NCBI GenBank assembly: GCA_016722655.1
Contig: JADKIR010000004.1
Location: 1,674,001-1,738,000 of the forward strand
Origin: Cytophagaceae bacterium
GTDB lineage: Bacteria > Bacteroidota > Bacteroidia > Cytophagales > Spirosomataceae
Direction of reading: 5' to 3'
Length of the DNA stretch: 64,000 bases
This document shows, piece after piece, positions 16,455-25,416 of the stretch (positions are counted from its first letter, which is position 1; each line of letters begins with the position of its first letter). A program made the translations under genes and the position numbers. The notes under the pieces were generated by a model, which was not told the DNA's origin, did not search any database, and saw only the letters and a list, made by a program, of their open reading frames with translations.

Positions 16455-16592
16455 ATGCAAATCATAAAGTAGATTTTATGTAAATCTTAAAGTAGAATTT
16501 ATGTAAATCGTAAAGTAGAGTTTATGCAAATCATAAAGTAGGACTTATGCAAATCATAAAATAGAGATTATATAAATTGTAAAGTTGAGTTT
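16455..16592. repeat. 23-bp tandem array, six units, each a dyad
   Basis: Six head-to-tail 23-base units start at 16455, 16478, 16501, 16524, 16547 and 16570; a degenerate seventh begins at 16593. Each repeats the core ATGYAAATCNTAAAGTAGA. Counting the preceding TTT, the core is TTTATG-CAAAT-CATAAA, a perfect 6-5-6 inverted repeat at units 1 and 4 and imperfect elsewhere. The array lies between two convergent genes, where a promoter is not expected. Confidence 0.9.
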
Positions 16593-16650
16593 ACAAAAAT
16601 ACCATAATAGATTCAATATGAACCCATTATGATATAATTTATTAATAATC

Positions 16651-18738
16651 TTACTTCACATGATACACATCCACAATTTGCTTTAACTCCTCAAAAGTTC
16701 TGGTTGGTTTTTGATAAGGTGAAGAAACGGGCATTTTGCTAAATTTCTGGAAATATAGCACTGAAGCATCCCGCCACCAATAAGCTTCTTTGAGCTGAGT
16801 TTTTAATCTTGATTCGACATTTTCAAAAGTTTCCTCATCGATTTTTCCTCTCAGACCCTGCCATTCTGAGTTCATTTTTTCAACAGATTTTACACCTTCA
16901 TAGTAGCGGTTCACCATTTCGTCCCAAACTGAGCGGCCAGTTGATAGTTTTTTGCCCCAAGGTGCATGATGAAACCACAGTAAAAACTCAGGTTGGATTT
17001 TATCTATATCGCTATACTTAGCTCTCAACTCAGGATGATATTGTGCTAAAGAATTGCTCCCTTTTTCGGTACGGTCAAATCCTATGCCCACTGAGTCAGC
17101 TCTGTGATAATACAATGCAGTCCAGTCTGGCCGAGGAGCTTTTTCTACCCAAGGCTCCGGTCCAAAATGGTGGCTTTCGCCCATCACATGATGCACTCCG
17201 AGTGGGTTGGTGTAGTTGGTATAAATTTCTCTCGACTCCATCATCAATTTCTTTATGGCAGAGGTAGATTTTGCATCAGATCTGAAAGTCATTTTCACCC
17301 ATTCATCAGCAATTTTTTCCGAAGTGATTTCAGGGTTCCAGGCCATTCTGCCCATTGTGTACCAGTTGGCCTGAGCCATAGGGTGGCCGGTCCAGTTGCG
17401 GTCAGAGCCGGTATTGGCTACACCCACCATGGAGGTTATGGGGTATTTAAATACTTCACCATCAATTACTTTTGCAACAGTGGAGCCTTTTCCTTTGACA
17501 AATGTGTCGGTTTTCAGTACTTCTTCAAACATGGGTGCCTCATACACCCAGTGGGTTGCCCAGCCCAAATATTCTTGTGTCAATTGAAATTCTATGCTCA
17601 CTGGTGTTTTTTCCATAGCACCAAAAAGCGGAGAAATGGGCTCTCTCACCTGAAAATCTATAGGGCCATTTTTGACCTGGATGATGACATTGGGCAAAAA
17701 CTCACCATCAAACTTCTTAAATTCATTGTAAGCAGCCGCAAATCTGTCGCCTTTTGGGTCAAAATTATACACAAATGCCCGCCAAATGACCAGTCCACCA
17801 TGGGGTGCCAGAGCTTCTGCCAGCATATTAGCTCCATCTTTATGAGTGCGGCCAAAATCCATCGGTCCGGGTTCGCCTTCAGAATTGGCTTTTACCAAAA
17901 ATCCACCAAAATCAGGGATGACCTTATAGATTTCATCGGCTTTTTCTTTCCACCATTTTTGCACTTCCTGATCAAGAGGATCAGCCGTTTTGAGTTTACC
18001 AAGGATTTTAGGCGAAGCAAAATTCACTGACAAATACACTTTTATGCCATAAGGTCTGTACACATCTGCCAGGGCTTTTACTTTGCCCAGATATTCGCCT
18101 GTAATGAATCTGGCAGAGGCATTAACGTTATTCAGCACCGTGCCATTGATGCCTATTGAAGCATTTGCTCTTGCATAATCGATATATCGAGGATCTATTC
18201 TTTCGGGCAATTCATACCATTTCCACATCGACATACCTGCATAGCCCCGCTCAATGGTGCCATTGTTGTTGTCCCAGTGGTTGAGCATTCTGAGCTGGAT
18301 TTTGGGGGAAGAAACAACATTTATATTTTCCAGCGATTCGCCCAATTGCATTTTCCTGATTAATTCAAAAACTCCGTATAAAACTCCTTTTGAAGTGTTT
18401 CCTCTTACAATTATTTGATTTTTAATGTTTTTTATCTCAAAAGCTTCCGGGTTTATATCAGTTAATTTCGATATTTCCAGTTTCAGGGTTGAAGCTGATG
18501 TTTTTGTTTCCAAAATTTCTTTGCCAAGCATTCCACGGGTGGCGTATTTTAGTTCAGCCAAAGCTACGGCTATCGTTTCATCTGTTTTTTGAACAAAAAC
18601 ACTATTCAGTTTTTTGCTGTATCCGGCTTTCAATGCAGGATTTTTGATGGCGTCATATTTCAGCCAAAGTCTGTAACCGTCATCGGCATGTGTACCAAAG
18701 AATACAAAGCTCAGTAAGAGCGAAAGTAAAAATCTCAT
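16651..18738 (-). CDS. Alpha-glucuronidase, GH67
   Basis: This is a 695-residue GH67 alpha-glucuronidase, which removes 4-O-methylglucuronic acid from xylan oligosaccharides. The start at 18738 gives signal peptide MRFLLSLLLSFVFFGTHA, so it is exported; the longer in-frame start at 18807 would bury it. The N-terminal domain has the GH67 phrase GYRLWLKYDAI. The catalytic barrel shows LRMLNHWDNNNGTIERGYAG, the acid-base region GGFLVKANSEGEPGP and the nucleophile/assistant region VKNGPIDFQVREPISPLFG. The C-terminal dimerisation domain includes GVHHVMGESHHFGPEPW. It stands alone. Confidence 0.93.
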   Translation of the reverse strand: MRFLLSLLLSFVFFGTHADDGYRLWLKYDAIKNPALKAGYSKKLNSVFVQKTDETIAVALAELKYATRGMLGKEILETKTSASTLKLEISKLTDINPEAFEIKNIKNQIIVRGNTSKGVLYGVFELIRKMQLGESLENINVVSSPKIQLRMLNHWDNNNGTIERGYAGMSMWKWYELPERIDPRYIDYARANASIGINGTVLNNVNASARFITGEYLGKVKALADVYRPYGIKVYLSVNFASPKILGKLKTADPLDQEVQKWWKEKADEIYKVIPDFGGFLVKANSEGEPGPMDFGRTHKDGANMLAEALAPHGGLVIWRAFVYNFDPKGDRFAAAYNEFKKFDGEFLPNVIIQVKNGPIDFQVREPISPLFGAMEKTPVSIEFQLTQEYLGWATHWVYEAPMFEEVLKTDTFVKGKGSTVAKVIDGEVFKYPITSMVGVANTGSDRNWTGHPMAQANWYTMGRMAWNPEITSEKIADEWVKMTFRSDAKSTSAIKKLMMESREIYTNYTNPLGVHHVMGESHHFGPEPWVEKAPRPDWTALYYHRADSVGIGFDRTEKGSNSLAQYHPELRAKYSDIDKIQPEFLLWFHHAPWGKKLSTGRSVWDEMVNRYYEGVKSVEKMNSEWQGLRGKIDEETFENVESRLKTQLKEAYWWRDASVLYFQKFSKMPVSSPYQKPTRTFEELKQIVDVYHVK

Positions 18739-19091
18739 TTTTCTTAAGTGATTGAATGGGGCAAATATCGGAAGAAAACTGGCAGGAAATATGATATTTT
18801 CAGGCAATATATGATTTAAAGATTGCCAAATTGCTTCAGTAAAATTTTGATTATGGTGAAAGTAAGTTTCTTTAATAAATATTTAGTATCGTGTTTTTTG
18901 TAAAATATTGATTGATAAATATTTAAGAATTAGTGAAATGTGTCCACCGGCTAATTTTTCTGATAAAAAGGCTTTATAAATAATAAAGAATGAATATAAA
19001 ATTAATCTTTGGTAAATTTTTTGCTTAACTGATAACCATTTTTTACTATAAAACCGACTTTTTACACCATTCACTTTTTTTCGTAATCTTA
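18739..19091. other. 353-base A/T-rich intergenic region
   Basis: This region separates the GH67 gene from the large BNR-type gene. A 70-codon ORF on the minus strand (18883-19095) overlaps the neighbouring gene and has no family-like features, so I leave it out. No clear promoter, repeat or terminator is seen. Confidence 0.5.
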
Positions 19092-22000
19092 TCAATTATT
19101 ACACCCAACAATTTCTGCTTTAAAAACTCCAGAATTATTTGGCTTTGCTTCAAAATCAGGAAGGAGAATCACTGAATTCCAACCTTTGAAATTTACCCTG
19201 GCAGCATTGGAGTTTTTATTGGTTGCTGAAATGCTTCCAGTCTGACTAATGGTATGAGTGTCAGCTGTGAAATTAGTAATAACATGTTGGGTAGTGGGTT
19301 GTATCGAAAAAACAGCTGACTCAAAGCTTACTGCCACCGGATTGGTTGAAACCACTCGGAGTCTATAGTTATGACCGGTAGGAATAGTTCTTGGGATCTG
19401 GATATTTACCGGTATATTTACCGAAATGCCTGATAATAAAACGGTAGAGTCCGAAAAACTTCCCGTTGCATTGGAGAGTTCGACCCGGAATGTATTACCA
19501 ATATTATATGAACCAGTTATTTCCATGGCGACCTTGATGCTTTCACATTGGCCTACGGTGTCTTTGTCAAGATTGGCAAATATGTATGGCTCATTGGTTT
19601 CAACTTTGACTAAATAATCTTCTGTTTCACCATATTGGTAGGTAGCACAGGGTGACATAGGGTAGGTATATTCAGTACCACTATTCAAGCGTATTCTCAT
19701 ACGTTTAATGCCGGGTGAAACAGTTGAATTGGCGTAAAAAGAATTTGAGTTAATATTCATATCCACACGATTGCTATTCATAAGTTCACCCGGGTCTTCA
19801 AAATCTCCATTTTCATTAAAATCAATCCATATTGCCAAACCACGTGACGGAAAAGTTCCCTCGAAATCGTGAATTCGGGGAATTAACACTTTATTATTTA
19901 TACCCGCTGTTAACACTTCGATATTTTGTGAATTGAAAGAGTAAGCATTGGGTTCGCAACCGGAATTAAAGTTTGATAAAGCTGAGGATTGATAATTTTC
20001 ATAGTTATAAACTCTAAGCTCTGATATATAATTATCACCAGTACAGCCATTTATGCTTTGAGGAATACAATAAGGAAAAGGAGTTCCTTTAGTTGAAAAA
20101 GTTATTTTACTCAAAGCTGAAAAACATTCTTCAGTAGGAAGTTTGACAGCTACATAGGCATCGTAGTTAGTGCCAGACATAAGGCCGGTAATGATAATGG
20201 GATTAGATGCGTTGGCCAAAGCAATGACACTATCTGCCACCAAAAATGAAGTCCCTGTCGAATCAATTCCACTTATTAATTGATCAATCGTTGGCTTTGG
20301 TTTTCCCGATTGAGTGACCTCATACCACACTTCAGCATTTTGATTGACAGGGGCGTTAATTACAAAGCCATTTTGAGTGGCATTGATAGCTTTGGGATAT
20401 CCAGCCAAAAATAATCCGCTTCCTTTTTTGACTTCGAAAAGGCCCGTGTCCGCGTGTTTAACAGCGACTGAAGTATTGGTAGAAATTACCCTCAATTTGT
20501 AATTAGTTCCGGTAACAAGATGGTCAGGAATTATCCCATAAATAGGCGAATTGGTAGATGTACCTATTTTTGTTGCGTTTGTAAAATTTCCTGATGCATC
20601 GGATATCCATAGCTCGTAAGTATTGGTTTCAGAAAATGCCCCGTTTTTGTAAAAACTTACCTTTACGCTATCATCGTTTACACATGCCTCTTTAGTATAG
20701 TTTGCTATAATGATACTGTCGGGAACTGAATTTTGGAAGTAATTCGTAGAAAAAATACCTCTATAAACATTCGAAATAATTAATTGACCATCAGTTTCTC
20801 GATACCAGATTTTATTTAACATAAAGGGAATATGAGAAGACAAATCTCCGGTAATGTCTTCCCAGACTACATTGTTACTTAGAAAATTATTGGATACGTA
20901 AATCTTATCAATTGAATTTGCAAAAACTTGATTAGGGTTTGAGGGATTGATTGCATAGTCATTTATTGCCTCTGTAATAGAATTGGTTTTATCTGTCCAT
21001 GTAATTCCTTCATCGGTACTAATTGCAATTTTCCCATAAATTAAAGCATATAGGTTATTGGAATTATCATGGGGTGTTTGAAATTTAGTTATCCAGGGAT
21101 TTGACTCTAATTGCAAAGAATAACTTGTGGAGTTGTCATGATGTATTTTAATTTTGAATAATTCACGAAGATTAGTATTTGTGTTATGATTTACTACATA
21201 AAAAACGCTATCATTTAAAATTTTAACATCTGAGATATTTAATAAAGATTTATTTACAAGTAAATTATCCATGACTTCTTTTCCATCGCCAATATTTTTT
21301 ACTCTAAAAAAGATGGTCTGATTATTTATTTCACTCGAAAATTTAAAACCTAAAGCAGTATTATTGACTTCATTGTAATCAATTTGATGTGAAGAGAATA
21401 CCCCGGGGTTAATATTTTTTGAAATTAAATTTCCTTCGTTATCAAAATATGTTAGTGAAGGGGTAAACGAAAAAGAGACTTCAGGTTCGTTATTATCAAA
21501 AGACTTCGGCAAATAATTATAAAAACTACCCTTTTTTTCTAAAATATTTTTCCCTTTCAGCAAATTTAAACCATAAAATATGGAGTCATTATAATTATTC
21601 CTAAACCCTAATTCCCAAATCGAGCTTGTATTTAAGTCTTTAATCCTTGGTTCACTAATGATGTTTCCTGAATTGAAGGCATTTGTTATTTGGACTATTT
21701 TGTTTTCTGTTGCGGTAATTAGGTAATTGGAGTTTGGTTTTTTTGCAATTGATTTATTGTTAATAAAATCTTCATTTGCAAACTTCCAGGTGCTTCCACC
21801 ATTTGAAGTACTCACAAACTCTTCCCCTAAAATAGCTACCTGGTTTATATCTGAAGGGTTAACATAAATTAATGCATTATAAACGGCCCTCATCTGAACG
21901 GAATTAAGAGTAGGAATGGATAAATTGGTCCAGCTCGCTCCACCGTTTACACTTTTTCTAATCCAGTTAATGTTATTGGTAAACCCACCAAATTGTTTCA

Positions 22001-22877
22001 AATTGATTGCATATATTATTTTATTGTTGTTGGCGTCTTTACCAATACCTATATTGGTTTGAGAAGAGGTTGCTGATAAAGCCGCCGTCATGATGTTGGT
22101 CCAAGTACCACCCGAAGGAGTAGATGATCGATAAATTTTTCCATTATCAAGAGAAATATAAATTAAATTTTCATGATCAAATGCAATATCACTGATGTCA
22201 GGGGTTACGGTTTCTTGCCACAAAGTAGTCTGAATATTCAAATAAAATTCAAATTGCATGGTGATTCGATTGAGTTTGTAAATATATGCTCCAGAGCCGC
22301 CACATCCATTAAAGCACGACGAGTACAAATCTCCGTTATTATTATAAATTAGGTTGAAACCCCAACTAACAGTTCCTTGTGTCCAAGAATTTCCTCCATC
22401 TAAAGAAATATAGAAAAAACTATCTCGGCTAATGATAGCTAATTCTAAGGAATTGGATGGATTTTGAGCTATTGAATAAACTAGAGTTTCAATACTAGTC
22501 AGATGCCAAGACGAATCCGCAGTAATATCATTGTTGTACCAAAGTCCTCCTTGTGTTGCTGCCCATGCCTTCTTACCTGTTGGGTCGTTCGCATCTATTA
22601 TAACTTGATTTATGCCATTTGGAAGTCCCGTTGGGCCACGTTCTTCCCAATGTACGGGTAAGCTGCTTAAAGTGCTTTTTTCTGAAGACGTATTTTTTTT
22701 ATCCCGCTTATACTTCAGTTGCATTGCTTGCAACCTTTCCAACTCGGCCTTAATGGCTTGCTGGCGGGCGTATTCTTGTTTTAGATAATTGGTATCAGGA
22801 AAACTGCTTTGCTGAGCTACCGAGTGGAGTCTTCCAAAAATAAGAGATACTATCAAAAGCCAATGGAACGGTTTCAT
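19092..22877 (-). CDS. Very large secreted BNR/sortilin-type repeat protein with GEVED and GCX-type C-terminus
   Basis: This is a 1261-residue exported protein. The signal peptide is FHWLLIVSLIFGRLHSVAQQ, followed by a basic linker. Residues about 75-740 form beta-propeller BNR/VPS10-like repeats: WEERGPTGLPNGINQVIIDANDP, ISLDGGNSWTQG, SVNGGASWTNLS, TSNGGSTWKFANE, ISTDEGITWTDKT. Ig-like segments follow (about 750-980), then a GEVED module (about 1030-1110, IDFNENGDFEDPGELMN) and another Ig-like segment. The end SVILLPDFEAKPNNSGVFKAEIVGCNN matches the C-terminal type also seen in the 8-10.5 kb protease. Likely a cell-surface or secreted binding protein; substrate unknown. Confidence 0.8.
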   Translation of the reverse strand: MKPFHWLLIVSLIFGRLHSVAQQSSFPDTNYLKQEYARQQAIKAELERLQAMQLKYKRDKKNTSSEKSTLSSLPVHWEERGPTGLPNGINQVIIDANDPTGKKAWAATQGGLWYNNDITADSSWHLTSIETLVYSIAQNPSNSLELAIISRDSFFYISLDGGNSWTQGTVSWGFNLIYNNNGDLYSSCFNGCGGSGAYIYKLNRITMQFEFYLNIQTTLWQETVTPDISDIAFDHENLIYISLDNGKIYRSSTPSGGTWTNIMTAALSATSSQTNIGIGKDANNNKIIYAINLKQFGGFTNNINWIRKSVNGGASWTNLSIPTLNSVQMRAVYNALIYVNPSDINQVAILGEEFVSTSNGGSTWKFANEDFINNKSIAKKPNSNYLITATENKIVQITNAFNSGNIISEPRIKDLNTSSIWELGFRNNYNDSIFYGLNLLKGKNILEKKGSFYNYLPKSFDNNEPEVSFSFTPSLTYFDNEGNLISKNINPGVFSSHQIDYNEVNNTALGFKFSSEINNQTIFFRVKNIGDGKEVMDNLLVNKSLLNISDVKILNDSVFYVVNHNTNTNLRELFKIKIHHDNSTSYSLQLESNPWITKFQTPHDNSNNLYALIYGKIAISTDEGITWTDKTNSITEAINDYAINPSNPNQVFANSIDKIYVSNNFLSNNVVWEDITGDLSSHIPFMLNKIWYRETDGQLIISNVYRGIFSTNYFQNSVPDSIIIANYTKEACVNDDSVKVSFYKNGAFSETNTYELWISDASGNFTNATKIGTSTNSPIYGIIPDHLVTGTNYKLRVISTNTSVAVKHADTGLFEVKKGSGLFLAGYPKAINATQNGFVINAPVNQNAEVWYEVTQSGKPKPTIDQLISGIDSTGTSFLVADSVIALANASNPIIITGLMSGTNYDAYVAVKLPTEECFSALSKITFSTKGTPFPYCIPQSINGCTGDNYISELRVYNYENYQSSALSNFNSGCEPNAYSFNSQNIEVLTAGINNKVLIPRIHDFEGTFPSRGLAIWIDFNENGDFEDPGELMNSNRVDMNINSNSFYANSTVSPGIKRMRIRLNSGTEYTYPMSPCATYQYGETEDYLVKVETNEPYIFANLDKDTVGQCESIKVAMEITGSYNIGNTFRVELSNATGSFSDSTVLLSGISVNIPVNIQIPRTIPTGHNYRLRVVSTNPVAVSFESAVFSIQPTTQHVITNFTADTHTISQTGSISATNKNSNAARVNFKGWNSVILLPDFEAKPNNSGVFKAEIVGCNN

Positions 22878-22911
22878 GAAGTATTTGGGATATAAAAGTG
22901 GTTTTTGTTTA

Positions 22912-22919
22912 CAAATCTA
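22912..22919 (-). promoter_or_regulatory. -7 box before the BNR-type gene
   Basis: On the minus strand this reads TAGATTTG, an exact TAnnTTTG match, 35 bases before the start codon. No -33 partner is evident. The identical octamer is the -7 box of the beta-oxidation operon at 50.5 kb. Confidence 0.4.
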
Positions 22920-23006
22920 CACAATAGATAAATTATATAAATTAGTTTTTTGAATTTTTTAGCACTAAGCCAGGTTATATATTTTCAAAATTCAAAAGTT
23001 TTGTCA

Positions 23007-25178
23007 CTACAAAACCAAAAGCCCCTGCTCACGCATTTCGTTGATGGGTTTGGAGTACCAAAAAAGCTCAAAATGCTCAAATTTGTCTTCGAATGAAGTC
23101 TTTAATTCATTGAAAGTGATGGTTTTAGCGTTTCGCACATCCGTCAATTTTAAGTTTTCTATAAACCACTCACCTTTTGCTTTTTCGATGTTTATACTGA
23201 ATGTCTCCATTTTTTCGTGGAAAGTCAGTTGCACAGCTGGTCCTTTTTTAGTTTTCGTTTCTTCTACAATCGGTTGGTTTCCAATCCATACAATCTTGGC
23301 ATTGGGCTTTATGAGGCTATGGTCTTGCTCTTCAAGACATTCGGTTATAAAATCAGGTCGAATTTTGGTTTTAGGTATCTTAAAATCAAACCAATCTTGT
23401 AAAGGATACTCAAAACAAAGCCCATGCATATAATTGTAAAGGGATTTCTTGAGTCCAAAGCTAAATTTATCGTGGTCGATACCCGTAGAATCTTTGAACT
23501 GGATGTCGTTATCGGCAAACGTAATGTCTTTGTAATCAGGCATTATGCCAAATTTCTCCGGATTAAGTCCTACTGGACTGTGAGCAGTAAGAGCAAATTG
23601 ATGCCAAAAACCTGAGTGCAAAATGCCTAACTCGAACATCTGTCTCACCATTTCGAGGCTGTCAATGGTTTCTTGTACCGTTTGGGTAGGGTAGCCATAC
23701 ATCAAATAAGCATGTACCATGATGCCTGACTCCACAAAGTTGCGGTTTACCTGAGCCACCTGGGCTACTGTTACCCCCTTGTCTATCAAAGCCAAAAGTC
23801 GGTCAGAGGCCACTTCTAGTCCTCCTGAAACCGCTATGCAACCCGAAGATTTGAGTAAAACACAAAGGTCAGCGGTAAAGCTTTTTTCAAACCGTATGTT
23901 GGTCCACCAGGATACAACCAATCCACGCCTCAGAATCTCCAGAGCTACTTCACGCATGAGTGCGGGCGGGGCGGCCTCATCTACAAAATGGAAACCATTT
24001 TCGCTAGTTTGGGCTATCATTTGCTCCATTCTGTCCACCAGAGTTTTGGCTGCAATGGGTTCGTAAAGTTTGATATAATCGAGCGAAATGTCACAAAAAG
24101 TACATTTGCCCCAATAGCAGCCATGTGCCATGGTGAGCTTGTTCCAGCGGCCATCTGACCAAAGGCTGTGCATTGGATTTGCCAGCTCAATCACCGAAAT
24201 GTATTTATCCAGAGCCAAATCAGAATAGTCTGGCGTGCCCACTTCGCTGTGCTTGTAGTCTTTTTGGGTGGAATTGTTAATAAACTTCACTTCTCCATTT
24301 TGCAGGCAAAAAGTTCGCTTAAACTCCGAACTTTCATTTTTCCCCAAAACATGATTCGCCAGCAATTCTATCGGCAGTTCGCCATCGTCTAAGGTTATGA
24401 AATCAAAATACTCAAAAACCCTGGCATCTTTTACACTTCTTAGCTCAGTATTGGCAAAACCTCCTCCCATAGCGATTTTTATTTCTTGAAAGTGCTCTTT
24501 TATATAGCCTGCACAGCGAAATGCACTGTACAAATTGCCCGGAAATGGCACCGAAAAACAGACCAATTTCGGCTGAATTTCCTCCAGTTTTTGTTTTAAA
24601 ATCCTTAGTGTGATTTCATCAATAAATGTGGGTGTTTCTTGGAGATTGCCGTACAGTTCATCAAACGAATTGGCACTTTTTCCCAGCCGCTCGGCGTAGC
24701 GACTAAAGCCAAAGTTTCCGTCGAGGCATTCCACTATAAAATCAGACAAATCTTCGAGATACAAAGTGGCCAAATGCTTGGCTTTGTCTTGCATGCCCAT
24801 GTTGCCAAAGGCCCATTCCAAATCATTTTCTTGTGAAAACCTGGACGCTTGCGGCAGAAAATTTCCACTGCAAATCTGCCGGGCTAAAGTTGGCTTATGG
24901 CCTTGTAGAAAGGCAATTACCTCCTCGATGGTCTGAATATAATCATTCTTTAAGCCGAAAATCCTTTGTGAATTATCTGAAACTCCATCCAAACGGACCT
25001 TCTCAAAAATAGAAACCAAACCAACCTTAGAAAACAGCTCCAAAATAACCTCAATGCCCAGGTCCATCTGAAATGCCGCAATACCCTTGGTATTCAAAAA
25101 ACCCATCAAATAGGCCGTAGCCGGATAAGGCGTATTGAGCTGGGTAAATGGCGGAGTAATAAGCAGAAGGTCTTTCAA
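23007..25178 (-). CDS. B12-binding-domain radical SAM protein
   Basis: This is a 723-residue protein with an N-terminal cobalamin-binding-like region (LLLITPPFTQLNTPYPATAYLMGFLNTKG; VCFSVPFPGNLYSAFRCAGYIKEHF; KIAMGGGFANTELR; FDFITLDDGELPIELL). This layout is typical of B12-type radical SAM enzymes. A radical SAM domain follows, with cluster-binding cysteines in GCYWGKCTFCD (Cys354, Cys359, Cys362). Spacing is CX4CX2C rather than the usual CX3CX2C. Later parts include FHFVDEAAPPALM, SGGLEVASDRLL and VHAYLMYGYPTQT. The reaction is unknown. It stands alone, divergent from the Fic gene. Confidence 0.8.
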   Translation of the reverse strand: MKDLLLITPPFTQLNTPYPATAYLMGFLNTKGIAAFQMDLGIEVILELFSKVGLVSIFEKVRLDGVSDNSQRIFGLKNDYIQTIEEVIAFLQGHKPTLARQICSGNFLPQASRFSQENDLEWAFGNMGMQDKAKHLATLYLEDLSDFIVECLDGNFGFSRYAERLGKSANSFDELYGNLQETPTFIDEITLRILKQKLEEIQPKLVCFSVPFPGNLYSAFRCAGYIKEHFQEIKIAMGGGFANTELRSVKDARVFEYFDFITLDDGELPIELLANHVLGKNESSEFKRTFCLQNGEVKFINNSTQKDYKHSEVGTPDYSDLALDKYISVIELANPMHSLWSDGRWNKLTMAHGCYWGKCTFCDISLDYIKLYEPIAAKTLVDRMEQMIAQTSENGFHFVDEAAPPALMREVALEILRRGLVVSWWTNIRFEKSFTADLCVLLKSSGCIAVSGGLEVASDRLLALIDKGVTVAQVAQVNRNFVESGIMVHAYLMYGYPTQTVQETIDSLEMVRQMFELGILHSGFWHQFALTAHSPVGLNPEKFGIMPDYKDITFADNDIQFKDSTGIDHDKFSFGLKKSLYNYMHGLCFEYPLQDWFDFKIPKTKIRPDFITECLEEQDHSLIKPNAKIVWIGNQPIVEETKTKKGPAVQLTFHEKMETFSINIEKAKGEWFIENLKLTDVRNAKTITFNELKTSFEDKFEHFELFWYSKPINEMREQGLLVL

Positions 25179-25338
25179 ATGGTCTTTTTTTGTGTAAAAT
25201 TAGGGATTTGTTTTGGGAAAGGGATGAGTTTTCCAAAGTCTTATATTTCCTCAATGTTTTCATTACAATGCTTTTTTGTAATTTATCAATTCATTTGGTT
25301 ATAGAAAAAAATTGGAGAACATTGTCAAACGCAAACTC

Positions 25339-25404
25339 AATCCTATCAAATACTGCCAATAATCCTATCACAATGAAAGGATTTTTATATATTTGTGATA
25401 GGAT
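25339..25404 (+). promoter_or_regulatory. Three-site operator and -7 box before the Fic gene
   Basis: AATCCTATCAAA (25339-25350) and AATCCTATCACA (25361-25372) are direct repeats. TGTGATAGGAT (25394-25404) is the reverse complement of the second, giving a perfect 11-bp inverted pair. The -7 box TATATTTG (25388-25395) overlaps the third site by two bases, and the start codon is 13 bases further on. Binding would block the promoter. Confidence 0.7.
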
Positions 25405-25416
25405 ATCAGAATAAAT

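Noticed and set aside
16455..16592. CRISPR array
   Set aside because: Units are directly adjacent with no spacers of unique sequence and no cas genes, so it is a tandem repeat.
17104..18030. 308-codon open frame on the plus strand
   Set aside because: It lies wholly antisense to the GH67 alpha-glucuronidase, has a Cys/His/Phe-rich composition typical of a shadow frame and no domain features.
18883..19095. 70-codon minus-strand frame between GH67 and the BNR-type gene
   Set aside because: It lies in A/T-rich DNA, touches the next gene's end and has no signal, family or conserved feature.
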